A stretch of DNA of 64,000 nt from Chrysogorgia sp. JL179-B06 (lineage: Eukaryota > Cnidaria > Anthozoa > Scleralcyonacea > Chrysogorgiidae): contig JAYKKM010000450.1 of NCBI GenBank assembly GCA_035772405.1, forward strand, positions 3,322,501 to 3,386,500, in the 5' to 3' direction. Positions 16,345 through 28,100 of this stretch are shown piece after piece (the first letter of the stretch is position 1; each line of letters begins with the position of its first letter). The notes under the pieces were generated by a model. The model saw only the letters and a program-made list of their open reading frames with translations. It searched no databases and was not told the origin of the DNA. Both the position numbers and the translations under genes were made by a program.

Positions 16345-17231
16345 CTTTCAGCCTGGTGTATACTCGCTGTACACAATATTAATCTGCAAACATTACTACA
16401 TAATGCAGAGCTACGTCTATCGCAAATATTGATGTTCAAGCGCTTTTAACAAAAGCTCGCTGCGACCTCCGTGGGCTCCGAAGATAAGCGTCTCCACCGC
16501 TAGTTTCCAAGGGGAAGGCACAAAATTGACTTTGCCCAAACGAGAACCAATCAGGAGCGAGGATTCAGACAAGCGAACCAATCAAAATCCAAGGTTTACC
16601 CAAAGCTTTACCATGCATGTTTCACGACAACGAGATGCATAAATTACTCCCCGAAAGATAATCAATATAACAAAAAAACTGCCGTCACAAGTTAAACACT
16701 CCATTATCTTAAATCAAAATAATAACCGGCTTCGATTTGAGAAGTAAAATGTTGACCTGTATGATTAGCGGTGGTGTATTGGCGACAGACATACAGCCTC
16801 CTTTTTTATCACCTTGCTCCAACCGACTTTGTTTGCTTAAGGATTGCACAAAGACAAGTAATGTGTGGTCTCGATTAGAAGAAACACAACAAGTTTCACT
16901 GCAACTGTAAATAAGGTCATGGAGCAGAAATACAACTCTATGAGCAAACACAGTCGGTACTTCTACTCGCTTTGCATGCCAGTGGCTTCGTTGTTTTGAC
17001 AAATATTATGTTATGTACAACAGTCAACATGACGACAGTCAGCTCGTGTCTGGTCTGTAGCCTTCCTAATATGTCAATATGGATTTCAAAACGACTTAAA
17101 CTGCTTAATTTCGATAGAAGAAAAGGGGCGAAAACGTGTTCCCTTTTCAAGGCAGTGACAGTGTCAAAGGGCGTCGGATCTGATACCAATGATGACCTTG
17201 ATCAAAGCAAAACAACACTTGATTATTCTAT
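16345..17231. other. upstream region of PKA-R
   Basis: Should contain the PKA-R promoter and any non-coding first exon. I see no TATA box close to the ATG. A handful of overlapping frames on both strands carry no family signal. Confidence 0.45.
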
Positions 17232-17435
17232 TTATTTAGCTTTAATATTTTCTACCCGAAAGGAAGACGACCCAACAAAGGAAATGCATATTATGTAAAG
17301 TATGAACACAACATATGGGAAAAAAGTGCCAAAGAACAGCCAACCTGGTTCAGTAGCGTACTCATCATCATCGATCGGTTGACCAAGAACGCTTCGTGAG
17401 AACCATTTCTTTAGTCGTTTGAAACGTTCACCCAT
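17232..17435 (-). CDS. possible small single-pass membrane protein, unidentified
   Basis: A 67-codon frame with a basic, amphipathic N-terminus (GERFKRLKKWFSRS), an acidic stretch (PIDDDEYATEP), one hydrophobic segment of about 22 residues (WLFFGTFFPYVVFILYIICI) and a short polar tail. The arrangement is what a genuine small membrane protein looks like, and a TATA-like TTTATAAA and an ETS-like CCGGAAG lie 60-110 bases upstream on the same strand. I do not recognise the family. It could also be a first exon, because CCAG|GTTGGC inside it could act as a weak donor. Confidence 0.4.
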   Translation of the reverse strand: MGERFKRLKKWFSRSVLGQPIDDDEYATEPGWLFFGTFFPYVVFILYIICISFVGSSSFRVENIKAK

Positions 17436-17479
17436 TTCCTCTTTTACGTTAAAACCCGGAAAAATTCCCTCTGTGTCTT

Positions 17480-17545
17480 TCCAGCGCTCTTCCTTCCGGG
17501 CACGGCGTATATTACATCCAAGAAGAGCTCGCCTTTATAAACTTC
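17480..17545 (-). promoter_or_regulatory. possible promoter of the small membrane protein frame
   Basis: On the minus strand TTTATAAAGG lies at about 17541-17532, and a CCGGAAGGAAGAG motif resembling an ETS site at about 17499-17485. Both are short motifs whose value rests on their position ahead of the frame. Confidence 0.3.
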
Positions 17546-17774
17546 TGTCCACGTTGAAACGATTCGTATCAGCTTCGAATATTCGGCAAGTTAATATATA
17601 TTTAGCATAATTAATATTTGTCTCACCCCTACACGGGGGGAGCGGAGACCCTGCGGCTTTCAACAATGTGAACTTTGGACCGCCACGTAATACAACACGT
17701 TGTACAGTATGGCATTATTTTAGCATTGTAGCCAATAAGTTATTGGATTCAGCAACCCCGATACAATAAAGATC

Positions 17775-17850
17775 CTAACACTAACCCCCCGCCTAACGAG
17801 TTTTCAAACCCTAACCCCCCGCCTAATTAGTTTTCTAACCCTCCCCCGGC
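17775..17850. repeat. degenerate CTAACCCCC repeats
   Basis: Several interrupted copies of CCTAACCCCCCGCCTAA-like units. They resemble the telomeric TTAGGG complement but are too irregular to be a telomere remnant with certainty. Confidence 0.5.
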
Positions 17851-18460
17851 TGTATTTTTACAAGTTTCAAACCCAAGAAGTAACTTTTATTTCACATTTT
17901 TCGAAATAAGGTAAATATTCTTTCGAAATCACGCGACTTTTACCCCAGAGGTTTCCCCATACTAATTTTTATATAAACTTGGTGACGCGTGAATACTTCG
18001 CTGGCCGCTAAATTCATATTGCCAACTATTTTAACTTAATGTCTTCGGCCTTTTGGAATGGATTTTTCAAAAATTACACGCATTACTGTTGGGCTGAAAT
18101 TCTGACAAGTGATGATCACTGATGAGTTGCAGACTAAATACCGACAACGACATACCCAACTTCCGAAATTGTGACGCGACTAGTTTTGAGATTCAGACTG
18201 GCGACATGCGCACGCTGTGATTTTGACGCGATTTTGCCACAAAGATCAGACCATTGATGAACAGCTAACGAAGAGTAGGTGTAAACGGGACGTGGGTGGA
18301 AACGTTGGATATTCTTGTGCGACGTTGTTATAAAGGGCTATATTTCTGTATTCGATGGTTAAAGTTTGCGCCTTTGTCGAAAGGAAATGTCATGTTGTCA
18401 TTCCACCGGTGGGATGTGAGGAGCAAAAATCGGCGCAATTATGACGTCTATTGTGACGTC

Positions 18461-18757
<297 letters not shown>

Positions 18758-19189
18758 CCATTACATAGGTAAAAAACGTAAAGAGTGAGAAAGGTAGAGT
18801 GTGAAAAAGAGCAGTGAAAAAGGAGAGAGAAAAATGTAAAAACGTAAAGAGTGAAAACGTAGAGTAAAAAATGTAAAGAGTTCTTACCAACAACGGCAAA
18901 ATGATCATGCATGCGCCGCCCCTAGCCTGCACACTCCTGATTTCCCTTCCTTGGCCTGCGTCAGGGATGGCCAAAAGGAACGCAGGCTCTGGATTGGAAG
19001 CCCAGGGCCTTCGCGATGAGAGGCTGGGGAAGAGGTTGCGCGATTGGCTGGTAAATGTTACAAAACGCCGTTATCAGTACTAAATCACATGCATCATAAT
19101 GACAATGAATTGAAAGGAATATTTAATATCGTATTGTGTGGATGGGCCTTTACAGGCGCGATCAGAAGATTACGAATTCGCGATTCTTC

Positions 19190-19397
19190 TATGTCGGGAC
19201 GTGATGATGAATTTGATGATCTTGAATTGGAAATTGTTTCGACAAAACGTCCTGCCTCCCGGGCAACGCCACACCAGCCACAGCTGACACCTTTCGTTTT
19301 TGTTACGTTTTTGTTAATATATGTATTGTGTGCTACGAGATATAAGTTTATACCAATAGATCGAAACATATTCATTTGTGTCTCTTTGTTCAGGTGA
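19190..19397 (+). CDS. possible exon with acidic N-terminus and TM-like segment
   Basis: From an ATG at 19190 the frame reads MSGRDDEFDDLELEIVS, a basic and proline-rich stretch, then a hydrophobic segment (FVFVTFLLIYVLCA). It looks more protein-like than its surroundings, but no donor is decisive and I do not recognise the family. Confidence 0.3.
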
Positions 19398-19930
19398 AAA
19401 TCTTGTCAACATGCATTGCAAATTTAATTGGCAAAAACGGTGAAAATCGAAATGCCATATGTCGCAAGATGGCTAGCTCCGAGATGAGATCGTATATATC
19501 AAAAGAAGATCGAATATGCACTCTTATTTAATTAGTACACGGCTTTGCCGATATTATACTTCGTAGTCTGTATGGAAATATATGAGCAAACACGACCAAG
19601 GGAGAAATATACAAAATAAAATAAACGATACGTTTATATATTTTTCCCAACGTGACGCATAAACACCGCTCAAGCTGAGACTAGCGTACATGTCGTATGG
19701 GGACTTCCCGCTGGGTTCAGGTCTGTTCTGAATACACCTTTGGGTTCGAACTCTGTGTCGTTGTTCTTGTTAAAATAAAAGACTCGTTGTAGTGTCAGTG
19801 TTTTTCAGGGGCGATGCAAACGATTCCATCGAATTCGTCTGGCCTCCAGATGTAGCTAGAGAATACATTTACTTATCAGTCCATTTTCAAGGGGAAAAAA
19901 TGCAAGTAGTCGGGACATAATTAAACATAC

Positions 19931-20374
19931 TGATTCAAGTGTTGGCAAGTTGACGGCGGTCGCGACAAATAAGGTGATTATCCACGGGAGTCCTCGGTCG
20001 ATTTTGTAGCACCGATCGTTCTCTATACGCTAAACCTTTTTTTTCATTTCAATTCGCACGCCAGAGCTACTCAGCTGGACGATTCATTGTTTGTACACCG
20101 CCAGTGAACCTTGTTGGATATATGCAGATCACGGAACGCCACGCACTTTGAGTTCGATTACTGTATATTTGCGAAGGGCCATCTGATGTTTTAAGAGATA
20201 AACGTTGCAGTGAACTTTATATTGCTTCTGTGCTACATTACCTTCATCGAAATCTTCAAAGTTATCCTCCGTAACAACCCTGGCCTTTTTCTTAATGGCC
20301 AGACAGCAAGCCATGTCTACCAGCAGTTCAGTCACAGCGGCGATGTTTGCGGCTACACGTCGAAGCGGTGATTT
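19931..20374 (-). CDS. two linked exons of an unidentified protein
   Basis: Minus-strand exons 20374-20242 and 20022-19931. The first has a CACCCAG acceptor or begins at the internal ATG (MACCLAIKKKARVVTEDNF, then EDFDE) and ends at a GTAATG donor in phase 1. The second starts in the matching phase (ENDRCYKIDRG) and runs into a hydrophobic stretch (LPWIITLFVATAVNLPTLES) up to a GTATGT donor. The phase match and composition argue for a real gene, probably membrane-associated. I found no further exon and no family. The plus strand of exon 1 is also open (MSTSSSVTAAMFAATRRSG to a GTGAGA donor), so strand is not certain. Confidence 0.4.
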
Positions 20375-20399
20375 CTGGGTGAGAAAATTTCGTTCCTCG

Positions 20400-21120
20400 C
20401 AACTTCCTAATTAAGGACAAAGGTTATCGCTTTTCCTTGGTATTAATGTGCACGCGCAGACTGCAGCTTGGTGACGAAAAACACGCATAGAAAAGTCGAT
20501 AATTATAAGTGACAGCGATAACAGATGTTTTTTTTTGCATGTTCATCATAACCAAGGATCGTGGTCGGTGACTCGGCGCAGACTCCAGTCCGTACTCCTG
20601 TATGTACTGTGTGTGATAATTCCAAACGATCTTCGCCGTGGAGTTGGCTTCACTTGATGTACAATTTCCTTCACCTTCAGTGTCTTTTTTTTTAGTATTT
20701 TTTCAGCATAAGTTAAAGTGAATTCTTGGCATGTTTTATTTTGCACGTAAATGATTTTAAGCATTAGTGTAACTTCGGCCATCTGGACTCCAGGGCATTC
20801 CAAATCGGACTGGAATTATGTGAAAGTGTTTTACTGCGTAGGTAATGTAGAGATACAAATCAAATACTATAAAAATTGGTTGGTGTTCTGTAAATACTTC
20901 ATGGAATCACGTTCTAGATTGACAGAAGACGCCATCAGTGTTAGAAACTAGAATTTTGTTATGCAAAACAAACAAAATGAATAATTGAAAGTCACCAAAG
21001 TAAACTTGACGTTGTCTTTGTTCTACACAGACGTCATTGAGCCATTGAGGTGTTTTTATGTCGCCTCCTACGCAGTAAACTCTAATGTGGCTTCATATAT
21101 TTGTGTCAGGGCAATGTTTT
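20400..21120. other. no gene recognised
   Basis: Short frames on both strands without family resemblance, codon periodicity or splice support. Confidence 0.5.
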
Positions 21121-21129
21121 TTTCCAGGT

Positions 21130-21605
21130 CAAATAGCTTCCAAGCCTTGGACACAGAATATTACGGCATTGAAATATTTAGTTTTAAAGTAGGACTAGAG
21201 TTTTTATTTGGGTTATGTTTAGTTTTTATTTGGGTTAAGTCTGACAGCCTTGGACTCTTTGGAAGCTGTCCCGTGCACAACTATAACTATAAGAAGCCAA
21301 AGAGTTGGCTGCGGATGAGGCAGCGTTGATCAATTGCGGCTATATAGAACGCCGTCAGCATTAGTATAACGCCAGTTAGTAAAGTTAAATGTTGACTCTG
21401 CACTAATATTATTAGATGGCATCTTGTTCGTGTACTACGTCATAGACACATCGAGGTTATTCTCTCGGCGCCATTTACAAGCTTTACAAGAACAAAAACC
21501 TTAACCATACCCAAATAAAAACTCTAGTCCTAACCCTGAAATAAAGGAATACTAACCCTACTTTTAAACTAAATATTTCAATGATGTAATATTCTGGGCC
21601 GGTAT
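21130..21605. repeat. foldback repeat
   Basis: AATATTACGGCATTGAAATATTTAG at about 21158 and its near reverse complement at about 21568-21594 form arms that continue through CTAGAGTTTTTATTTGGG and its complement at 21515-21540. The interior is non-coding. Confidence 0.7.
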
Positions 21606-21609
21606 ACAC

Positions 21610-23080
21610 GAAGTAGCAGTTATTAGATGGGGTTTTCAGTAACTTTGAAGCTTGTATGACTAACTATAGATAAAAAGTACATCATCTACTCCTTTCCTGC
21701 ATTCAACGGTTTGTGGCTTGATTCAGCGATAAAATTCAAACTTACTATCTCTCTAGATGAGGTCGTACCTTTCGAGCGATTGCCTTTCTTTAGATTATAC
21801 CTCCTACACACTATCGATTGGCAGTACACCAACATTTTAGGGTTTTCGATTTGTATATATAATTAACACATTCTAACTTCACTTGCTCAAAACAACGCAT
21901 TTTTTCGCTGGAGTTGAAGTCCAGTCATAGTGAATGGATGTATGGCCGTCTGGAAACTCGACGAAGGTCTTGTTTGCCCGTTTATCAGTGCAAATTTGAC
22001 CGGTGACGGTTACTGAACACATTGTGTTTTTGGTATAATTAAGCAATCATCCAATAGCAACGTTTAGTTCAATCGTTCAAATATTAATAAACCTAAAACA
22101 AAGGATTGTGCACGGTGAGGTATAATTGCAGCAGCTCCGTCCGCTTTGAAGTTTGCCTATATAGTTTTCAGACCTGCATATCTCGATTGACTATACTAGT
22201 CAATTGTATCTTTGTCGCGACATGCACGATCTTATTTAAAAAGATTGGAAAATTCTATCGATTGTCGAAGTTGGTAGTGCGAGACTAAGAATATATTATC
22301 GGAATTGTTCGGCGGTTTTAATGCCAGTCACACATTAAATGTTGAATTTTAGTTTAGCATATTGTGGTTCGTTTCAGGGTTTATTGATTGACATTACTAG
22401 TCCAAGTCCGATTACTTAAATAACTTTACACTGGCAATTTCATTGAGACTGAACGCTAGATCTTAGCCGATCGATTCATGGGAAACTCACCAAATTATCA
22501 TATGTGCTATATATACACATGATATACTACTCCTCGCCAAACGCTGGTGTTAAACTTTCGGCGCAGACGTATCAATATAGTTGACGTAGCGAATCAATAT
22601 AGTTGACGCTGCGAATGGCAAATTAAGTTGATTTTGTTTGGAGAGTTTTTTCCCCACTATACTCGTTATTCGTTAATGTCTTGTGTTTTGACGTTTTCAC
22701 GTCATCGGGGTTATTTACATTTTTACCAGAAATTGCTTTGCCGACGATTGATTTGCAATTCCTGCGACGCCTGCAAGCACTTTTGCCCCGCTCACTTTTA
22801 CCTCCTCGCGTGCCCCCGTTATCCAGGGTAGCAAGCACTGTGAATTTAGAAGCCATCGTAAATTAACTACCGTATATGAGGTTTGAAGTTTGTTTTACAA
22901 CCTCAAAAATGCCCCAGTTCTGCTTAAACGATTGTAGTGTTTGAGCTGAAGTTGTCCTGAACGGACGTGAAAATATTCAGAGTTGCGTTGTAAACAGAAC
23001 GAGGACGGTGTTGAGAATACTCTTGGCACTACAAATTATTCATTCTCCGTTGTTTCACATGAAGAATTCTTTGTTTTGAA
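21610..23080. other. no gene recognised
   Basis: Contains a partial family A tail near 21820-21860. A minus-strand frame at 22856-22623 is basic and Gly/Ser/Lys-rich; I cannot assign it. Confidence 0.4.
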
Positions 23081-23084
23081 GGCC

Positions 23085-23290
23085 GGATCATCCGTCTGGA
23101 CGAACTTGGGCAATAAAAGATAGTTCGTCTGATAATTCGTCTGTGTATAAACGCGGGCAAACAGACGGATCATCCGTCAAGACGAACTATCTGCGTAGTT
23201 CGTCTATTCAGACGAACTTGCGTGCTTAGTTCGTCTTGACGGATGATCCGTCTCTGTGTGTAAATAGAAATCAGACGAACTATCGGGAAA
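23085..23290. repeat. palindromic repeat built of GACGGATGATCCGTC
   Basis: GACGGATCATCCGTC and GACGAACTA / TAGTTCGTC units occur in both orientations several times, giving a strongly folded sequence. A related patch (GACGGATGATGCGTC and similar) recurs at about 23790-23850, bracketing the pseudogene of the next entry, so the whole of 23085-23850 may be one dead element. Confidence 0.65.
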
Positions 23291-23404
23291 ACCGATACTT
23301 CGTTACTTGTATTCAGCGGAGTTTCGCAAAAGAATCCAAGATGGCTGACAGCAATACGCGTGTTGGTGATGGTCATAGATATATGGTGATGGTATTACAA
23401 AAGA

Positions 23405-23640
23405 AAGAAGGTTAAAAAATAGCGTCTGCGTGTTTGGACCGAAACCGAACTAAAATATTTTGCCATTGTACTAGCAGACGAGAAGAAGCAGTACGCTGTT
23501 CGACTAGAAACACTTGCCTCAAAAAAAATAACGAAGTATTTGAAGATATTGCAAAGGTTTTGAAAGCTACTTAAAGTCTGATGAGTTCACAGAAGAAAAC
23601 GAACGGGAAAAAGAAAAGTCGAAAGGAAAACTTGTGTTAC
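23405..23640 (+). pseudogene. Myb/SANT-like (trihelix) domain pseudogene
   Basis: Reads WTETELKYFAIVLADEKKQY, then AVRLETLASKK; after a frameshift NNEVFEDIAKVLKAT and a stop; then after another shift SDEFTEENERE-like residues. This is the pattern of Myb/SANT-like DNA-binding proteins encoded by Harbinger-type elements and their domesticated relatives. At least two frame breaks make it non-functional. Confidence 0.55.
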
Positions 23641-23892
23641 ATTCTTTCTGCCACAAAAACAGCCTTTCTTCATTGCCTTTTCTTTTTCTAGAGAAATGTT
23701 TTACGATTTGCAATTCTGCCGCCATTTTGATTTAGGCCAAGCATGGTTTGTTCCCAGGCCTTTTACTATTGATCGCGCTATTCCAGCTGGCGGATGATCT
23801 GTCAGACGGATGATGCGTCTTGACGGATAGATCGTCTCTAGTATAAATAGAACAATTGAGAGCGAAATGGAGCGAGTATTTGACGTAATCGG

Positions 23893-23898
23893 TTAGCG
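23893..23898 (+). other. target site duplication, left
   Basis: TTAGCG, identical to 35204-35209 on the far side of the 11.3-kb element. Confidence 0.85.
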
Positions 23899-24850
23899 TA
23901 TGGCAAGCCGATTGTAGCAAAATTCAATGATATAATTTTATACGATTTCATAAGTTATACATATTCAATTCAATGCTCATTCAATGATTCAATTCAATGC
24001 ACATATTCAATTCAATGCTCGTTCAATGATTCAATTCAATGCACATATTCAATTCAATGCTCATTCAATGATTCAATTCAATGCACATATTCAATTCAAT
24101 GCTCGTTCAATGATTCAATTCAATGCACATATTCAATTCAATGCTCGTTCAATGATTCAATTCAATGCACATATTCAATTCAATGCTCATTCAATGATTC
24201 AATTCAATGCACATATTCAATTCAATGCTCGTTCAATGATTCAATTCAATGCACATATTCAATTCAATGCTCATTCAATGATTCAATTCAATGCACATAT
24301 TCAATTCAATGCTCATTCAATGATTCAATTCAATGCACTTATTCAATTCAATGCTCATTCAATGATTCAATTCAATGCACTTATTCAATTCAATGCTCAT
24401 TCAATGATTCAATTCAATGCACTTATTCAATTCAATGCTCATTCAATGATTCAATTCAATGCACATATTCAATTCAATACTCATTCAATACAAATGCATA
24501 ACTTTGTAGTCAGCGGCATAGCGTATTTTGGTGTGGTACTTCATGTACCTCTGCTCGAAATGTATCATGATTGTTAATTAGGATTGGTGTTAGCATTATA
24601 ATTACGGTTGTAATTAACGTTATTGTATTTTCGATTGGTGCTTCATGTACCCCTAATCGTAATGTACAGTATCATGATTATAATAATTAGCGTGAGGTTA
24701 GCTATTAGGAACTGATCATTTAACTTTGAGGGGAGGGGTAGGTGATTTGGTCTGTGCCGAAATTTTTTTATTAAGCTGTGACTCCACATGAACTTTTTGG
24801 GGATATAAACAAAGCTCCAAGTGAGGTTTTCCAATTCACTGCTGTATGTA
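23899..24850 (+). repeat. left terminal inverted repeat
   Basis: Comprises about 65 unique bases at the tip, the 42-bp array, then about 360 bases of unique sequence (GTAGTCAGCGGCATAGCG onward to CCAATTCACTGCTGTA) that is matched in reverse complement by 33738-34100. Beyond it, 24855-24998 resembles the tail of the SINE-like sequence at 31812-31925 in opposite orientation. Confidence 0.88.
23966..24487 (+). repeat. 42-bp minisatellite in left TIR, 12 units
   Basis: Each unit is built from ATTCAATTCAATGC blocks with CACATATTC or CACTTATTC and TCATTCAATG or TCGTTCAATG linkers. As 42 is divisible by 3, one frame stays open (MIQFNAHIQFNAHS per unit). This is almost certainly a by-product: the frame runs on into TIR sequence and stops. 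Confidence 0.95.
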
Positions 24851-25100
24851 ATTATTAATATTGTAATTTAAACCAATAACCTTTGGAAAAGTCTATTACC
24901 AATAGACACATTAAACAACGTCAGAATTAAATTCCACATTCTAGGAGTATAGCTGGTAAAAACTATATTGAATAATTTGTGTCCTTTATATAACGAAGTA
25001 CTTTACTTCCATAGAGTGTCAATCAGGCAACAAAAAATATTAACAAACAACAGAAATATCCCAAACGACAAACAAGATGATGCTATCCTCATGCTACTTT

Positions 25101-28100
25101 TCACTTTTTACCAAAATAGTCAGTGGTAAAAGCAAGATCATACGAATTAAATAGTTCATTGCGAGGAGGTAAAGGTGAATCTCGCTTTGGTCCTGGCAAT
25201 TTAAGACAAGAGATGCAAGTGTTGGCTGTCGGTAAAAAGGCCTTTTTTACTACTTCAGGAAACTCAATTGAGGGTTGTACAACATAGCCAAGAATTGGTA
25301 CTTCGTCTGATCCAGTGGCAAACTGAAGAATCTTGGATAGAGTCAAACTTCCCCTTCTTCCACCTACAATAAAGATTGACATATACCACTTAAATATTAA
25401 GAGTAATGACAATTAACCAACATCTAATCAAACCTATGGTATGTTAAGCATACACCCAAATTCCACGTAATTAATTGGTAACACATGCAGTGGAATCTAT
25501 TAACGGACACTCTGCACAAGACTCATCCATACAACGGACGGCAAGTTCAGATCCCGATTTTTTTAAATTAAAATCCTTATTATAAAATCCTCTGAACAGC
25601 GGACACCACCAAACACCATTCTGAGTTTGAACTGAGGATATGCAAGCAAAACTACCTCTATAACGGACATTTCATGTAAAAATCTGTGTATAAGGAACAA
25701 TTATTATATCGCACAAGCTATTTCTGGTGAAATTGCGTGCTCTGATTGGCTGAGACACGTCACGTGTCGGATCGTTATTTTCCGGTAATGACCGGTCTAT
25801 AGTCTATATCGATATAGCGATAGCGGACTGCCTCTCACCCACACCCTCACACCCAGGAGCGGAAGAACAAATTTAGTAAATTAAGCACTAAATCATGTAC
25901 GAGTCGGACGATGAACAATCTAAAAGAGAGTCTTACTATCATGAAAACAATAGAAGAACAAGATTGAAAATGACGATTCTCTCACTCAAAACGTATATGT
26001 AAAGTATGTTGTTTAAAAAAGCCATGCCATATAATAAACCACTTATTAACCTCGACCACTTGGTCATTATGGGAAAAATATCAGACCTCGGTCTTTTATG
26101 TACGACTTCGGGCTCAGTCTGCACTGTCAAGACCTCGGTCTGATATTTTCCCATAATGACCTTGCTCTCGGTTAATACGAAGTTATTAATCGACTAATTG
26201 TTCCGCTGTAAGACAAGCAGATGTGTTGATAGTTGTCAATGTTAAAAATACAGATACGGGACAAGTTTTTAAAAACAAAATATGAAAATATGGGACAAGT
26301 TTTCTACATCTGAAACGTAGCTTACATGGTACAGTATATCAAAAGTAGATGTGAGAATGGCAAATCTCTAGACAGTGGACATCTCCAAACAGAGGACAGA
26401 AAGCTTCGGTCCCGAGGTATTGTGTAACAATAATTAGCTTTACAGTTTACTCACTTGCAACTTCTCTTAGGTACTTTATAAAGGCAGAGTAAACAGCATT
26501 GTCATGCACCCTGCTATTTGAGCCCTCAGGACTAAATGATGGTTTGAACAATTTTGTAATTGACTTGACAGTCAGGGCGTTTCTCTGGCTTGGTCGGAGT
26601 ATATCTATGAATACTGGCATCTCTAACCCAATCTATCAAGAAATTAAAAATATATTTTATCTCAACATTTGCACTGTTTATTCAAAATCAAATTAAACAC
26701 CACAAGATGACAGTCTCTAGCTGGAAATCGCTACCTGATAAAGGCCAAGCACCTTTAGGCCATTACGAAGATACCATAGAGAAGAATCTGGGACCAGTTC
26801 AGCATTGGAAAATATCCTATTCAAAATATTCTCTTCAACAAATTGAGGGATTTTCCCATTTTGGATAATGCTCAATGCTATAAATCAACAAGAAATGGAA
26901 CAATATTTGATAAACTGTTATTTTGGCAATACGCCTTGGCAAGATATCTACCCAATAAATAAGAGAAGAACCAGTTGTTTATGACACCTCTTATTCCGTA
27001 ATGATTCAGTTTGTATAATAATACATTGTGATTTACAGTGTCAAAAGCCTTTTGTAAGTCAATAAAGATTCCACATGAAAATAATTGTTTTTCCATGTTT
27101 GATTGGATTGTGTTGACGATATCTAATAGGGCATGTTGGGTGGAGTGTTTTTCACAAAAAACCTATTATATACATTAAAGTCTATTATATATATTAATTT
27201 CTCAAAGATTCTGTTGATGTTTTCTCGTTTACCGTCGTGCAATTTCCCGGGAACAGATGCCATTTTGGATTTTGCAAGACAAACTTGAAAAACTCAGCCT
27301 GAATTGTTCAAGTTGTAATGCATGCACAACTAGTGACACTGCTCCTTTAAGAGCAAGGAGAAGTTACTAGTTTGATGCATATTTACAGTGTTGACTTACC
27401 AAAAACTAAACCCACTGTATAATAGTCCTCAGCAATGTGCTCTCTCAGTCCCTTTTCAAAATATTTGGAAAAAATTTCCCTCATAATTATGTTGAAAAAT
27501 TCCTTCCTCGGACCACCATAATCCTCTGCTTCCTATGCAATAGAAAGAATAAAACAGCAGATCAATAACACTGTACACTGGTAGTTTTCATCACTAAAAT
27601 AATAGTAGAGAGATTTAGATTCAGGACTTCAACGCGACGGCAAGAGGACGGCAACGCTTCATTACGCCATACCATGCACAAACATGAAGTAATGACCGTG
27701 TTTTCCGTCCTCTTGCCGTCGCGTTGAAGTCCTGAATCTAATCTCTATAATTATTTCACAATGAAGTGTTCAGGCTTTGCTTGGAAACCATCGTCCAACA
27801 TGCTAAATAAACTAGTCTGTTTGCATTGCTACCTTGGAATTTTAAAGATACAATAGTTAAGCATGCAATGTTAGCACATCAAAAGGTGAATTTACAAAAT
27901 GACAATGTAAAAACACGACCAAGACTTAAATTGCTTGGATTGCCTCAACCACGGCCCTTAAAAACTTTTGTTTTTCCATTAACTTTTGTTTTTCCATTGC
28001 AAGAAAATCTGCTTTTCTTTGTCTGCTACTTTATGTGATGTCCTGATTTATATAATAATAATTTAAAATTAAAGACTAACCTCGCCATAAAATTGCACCT

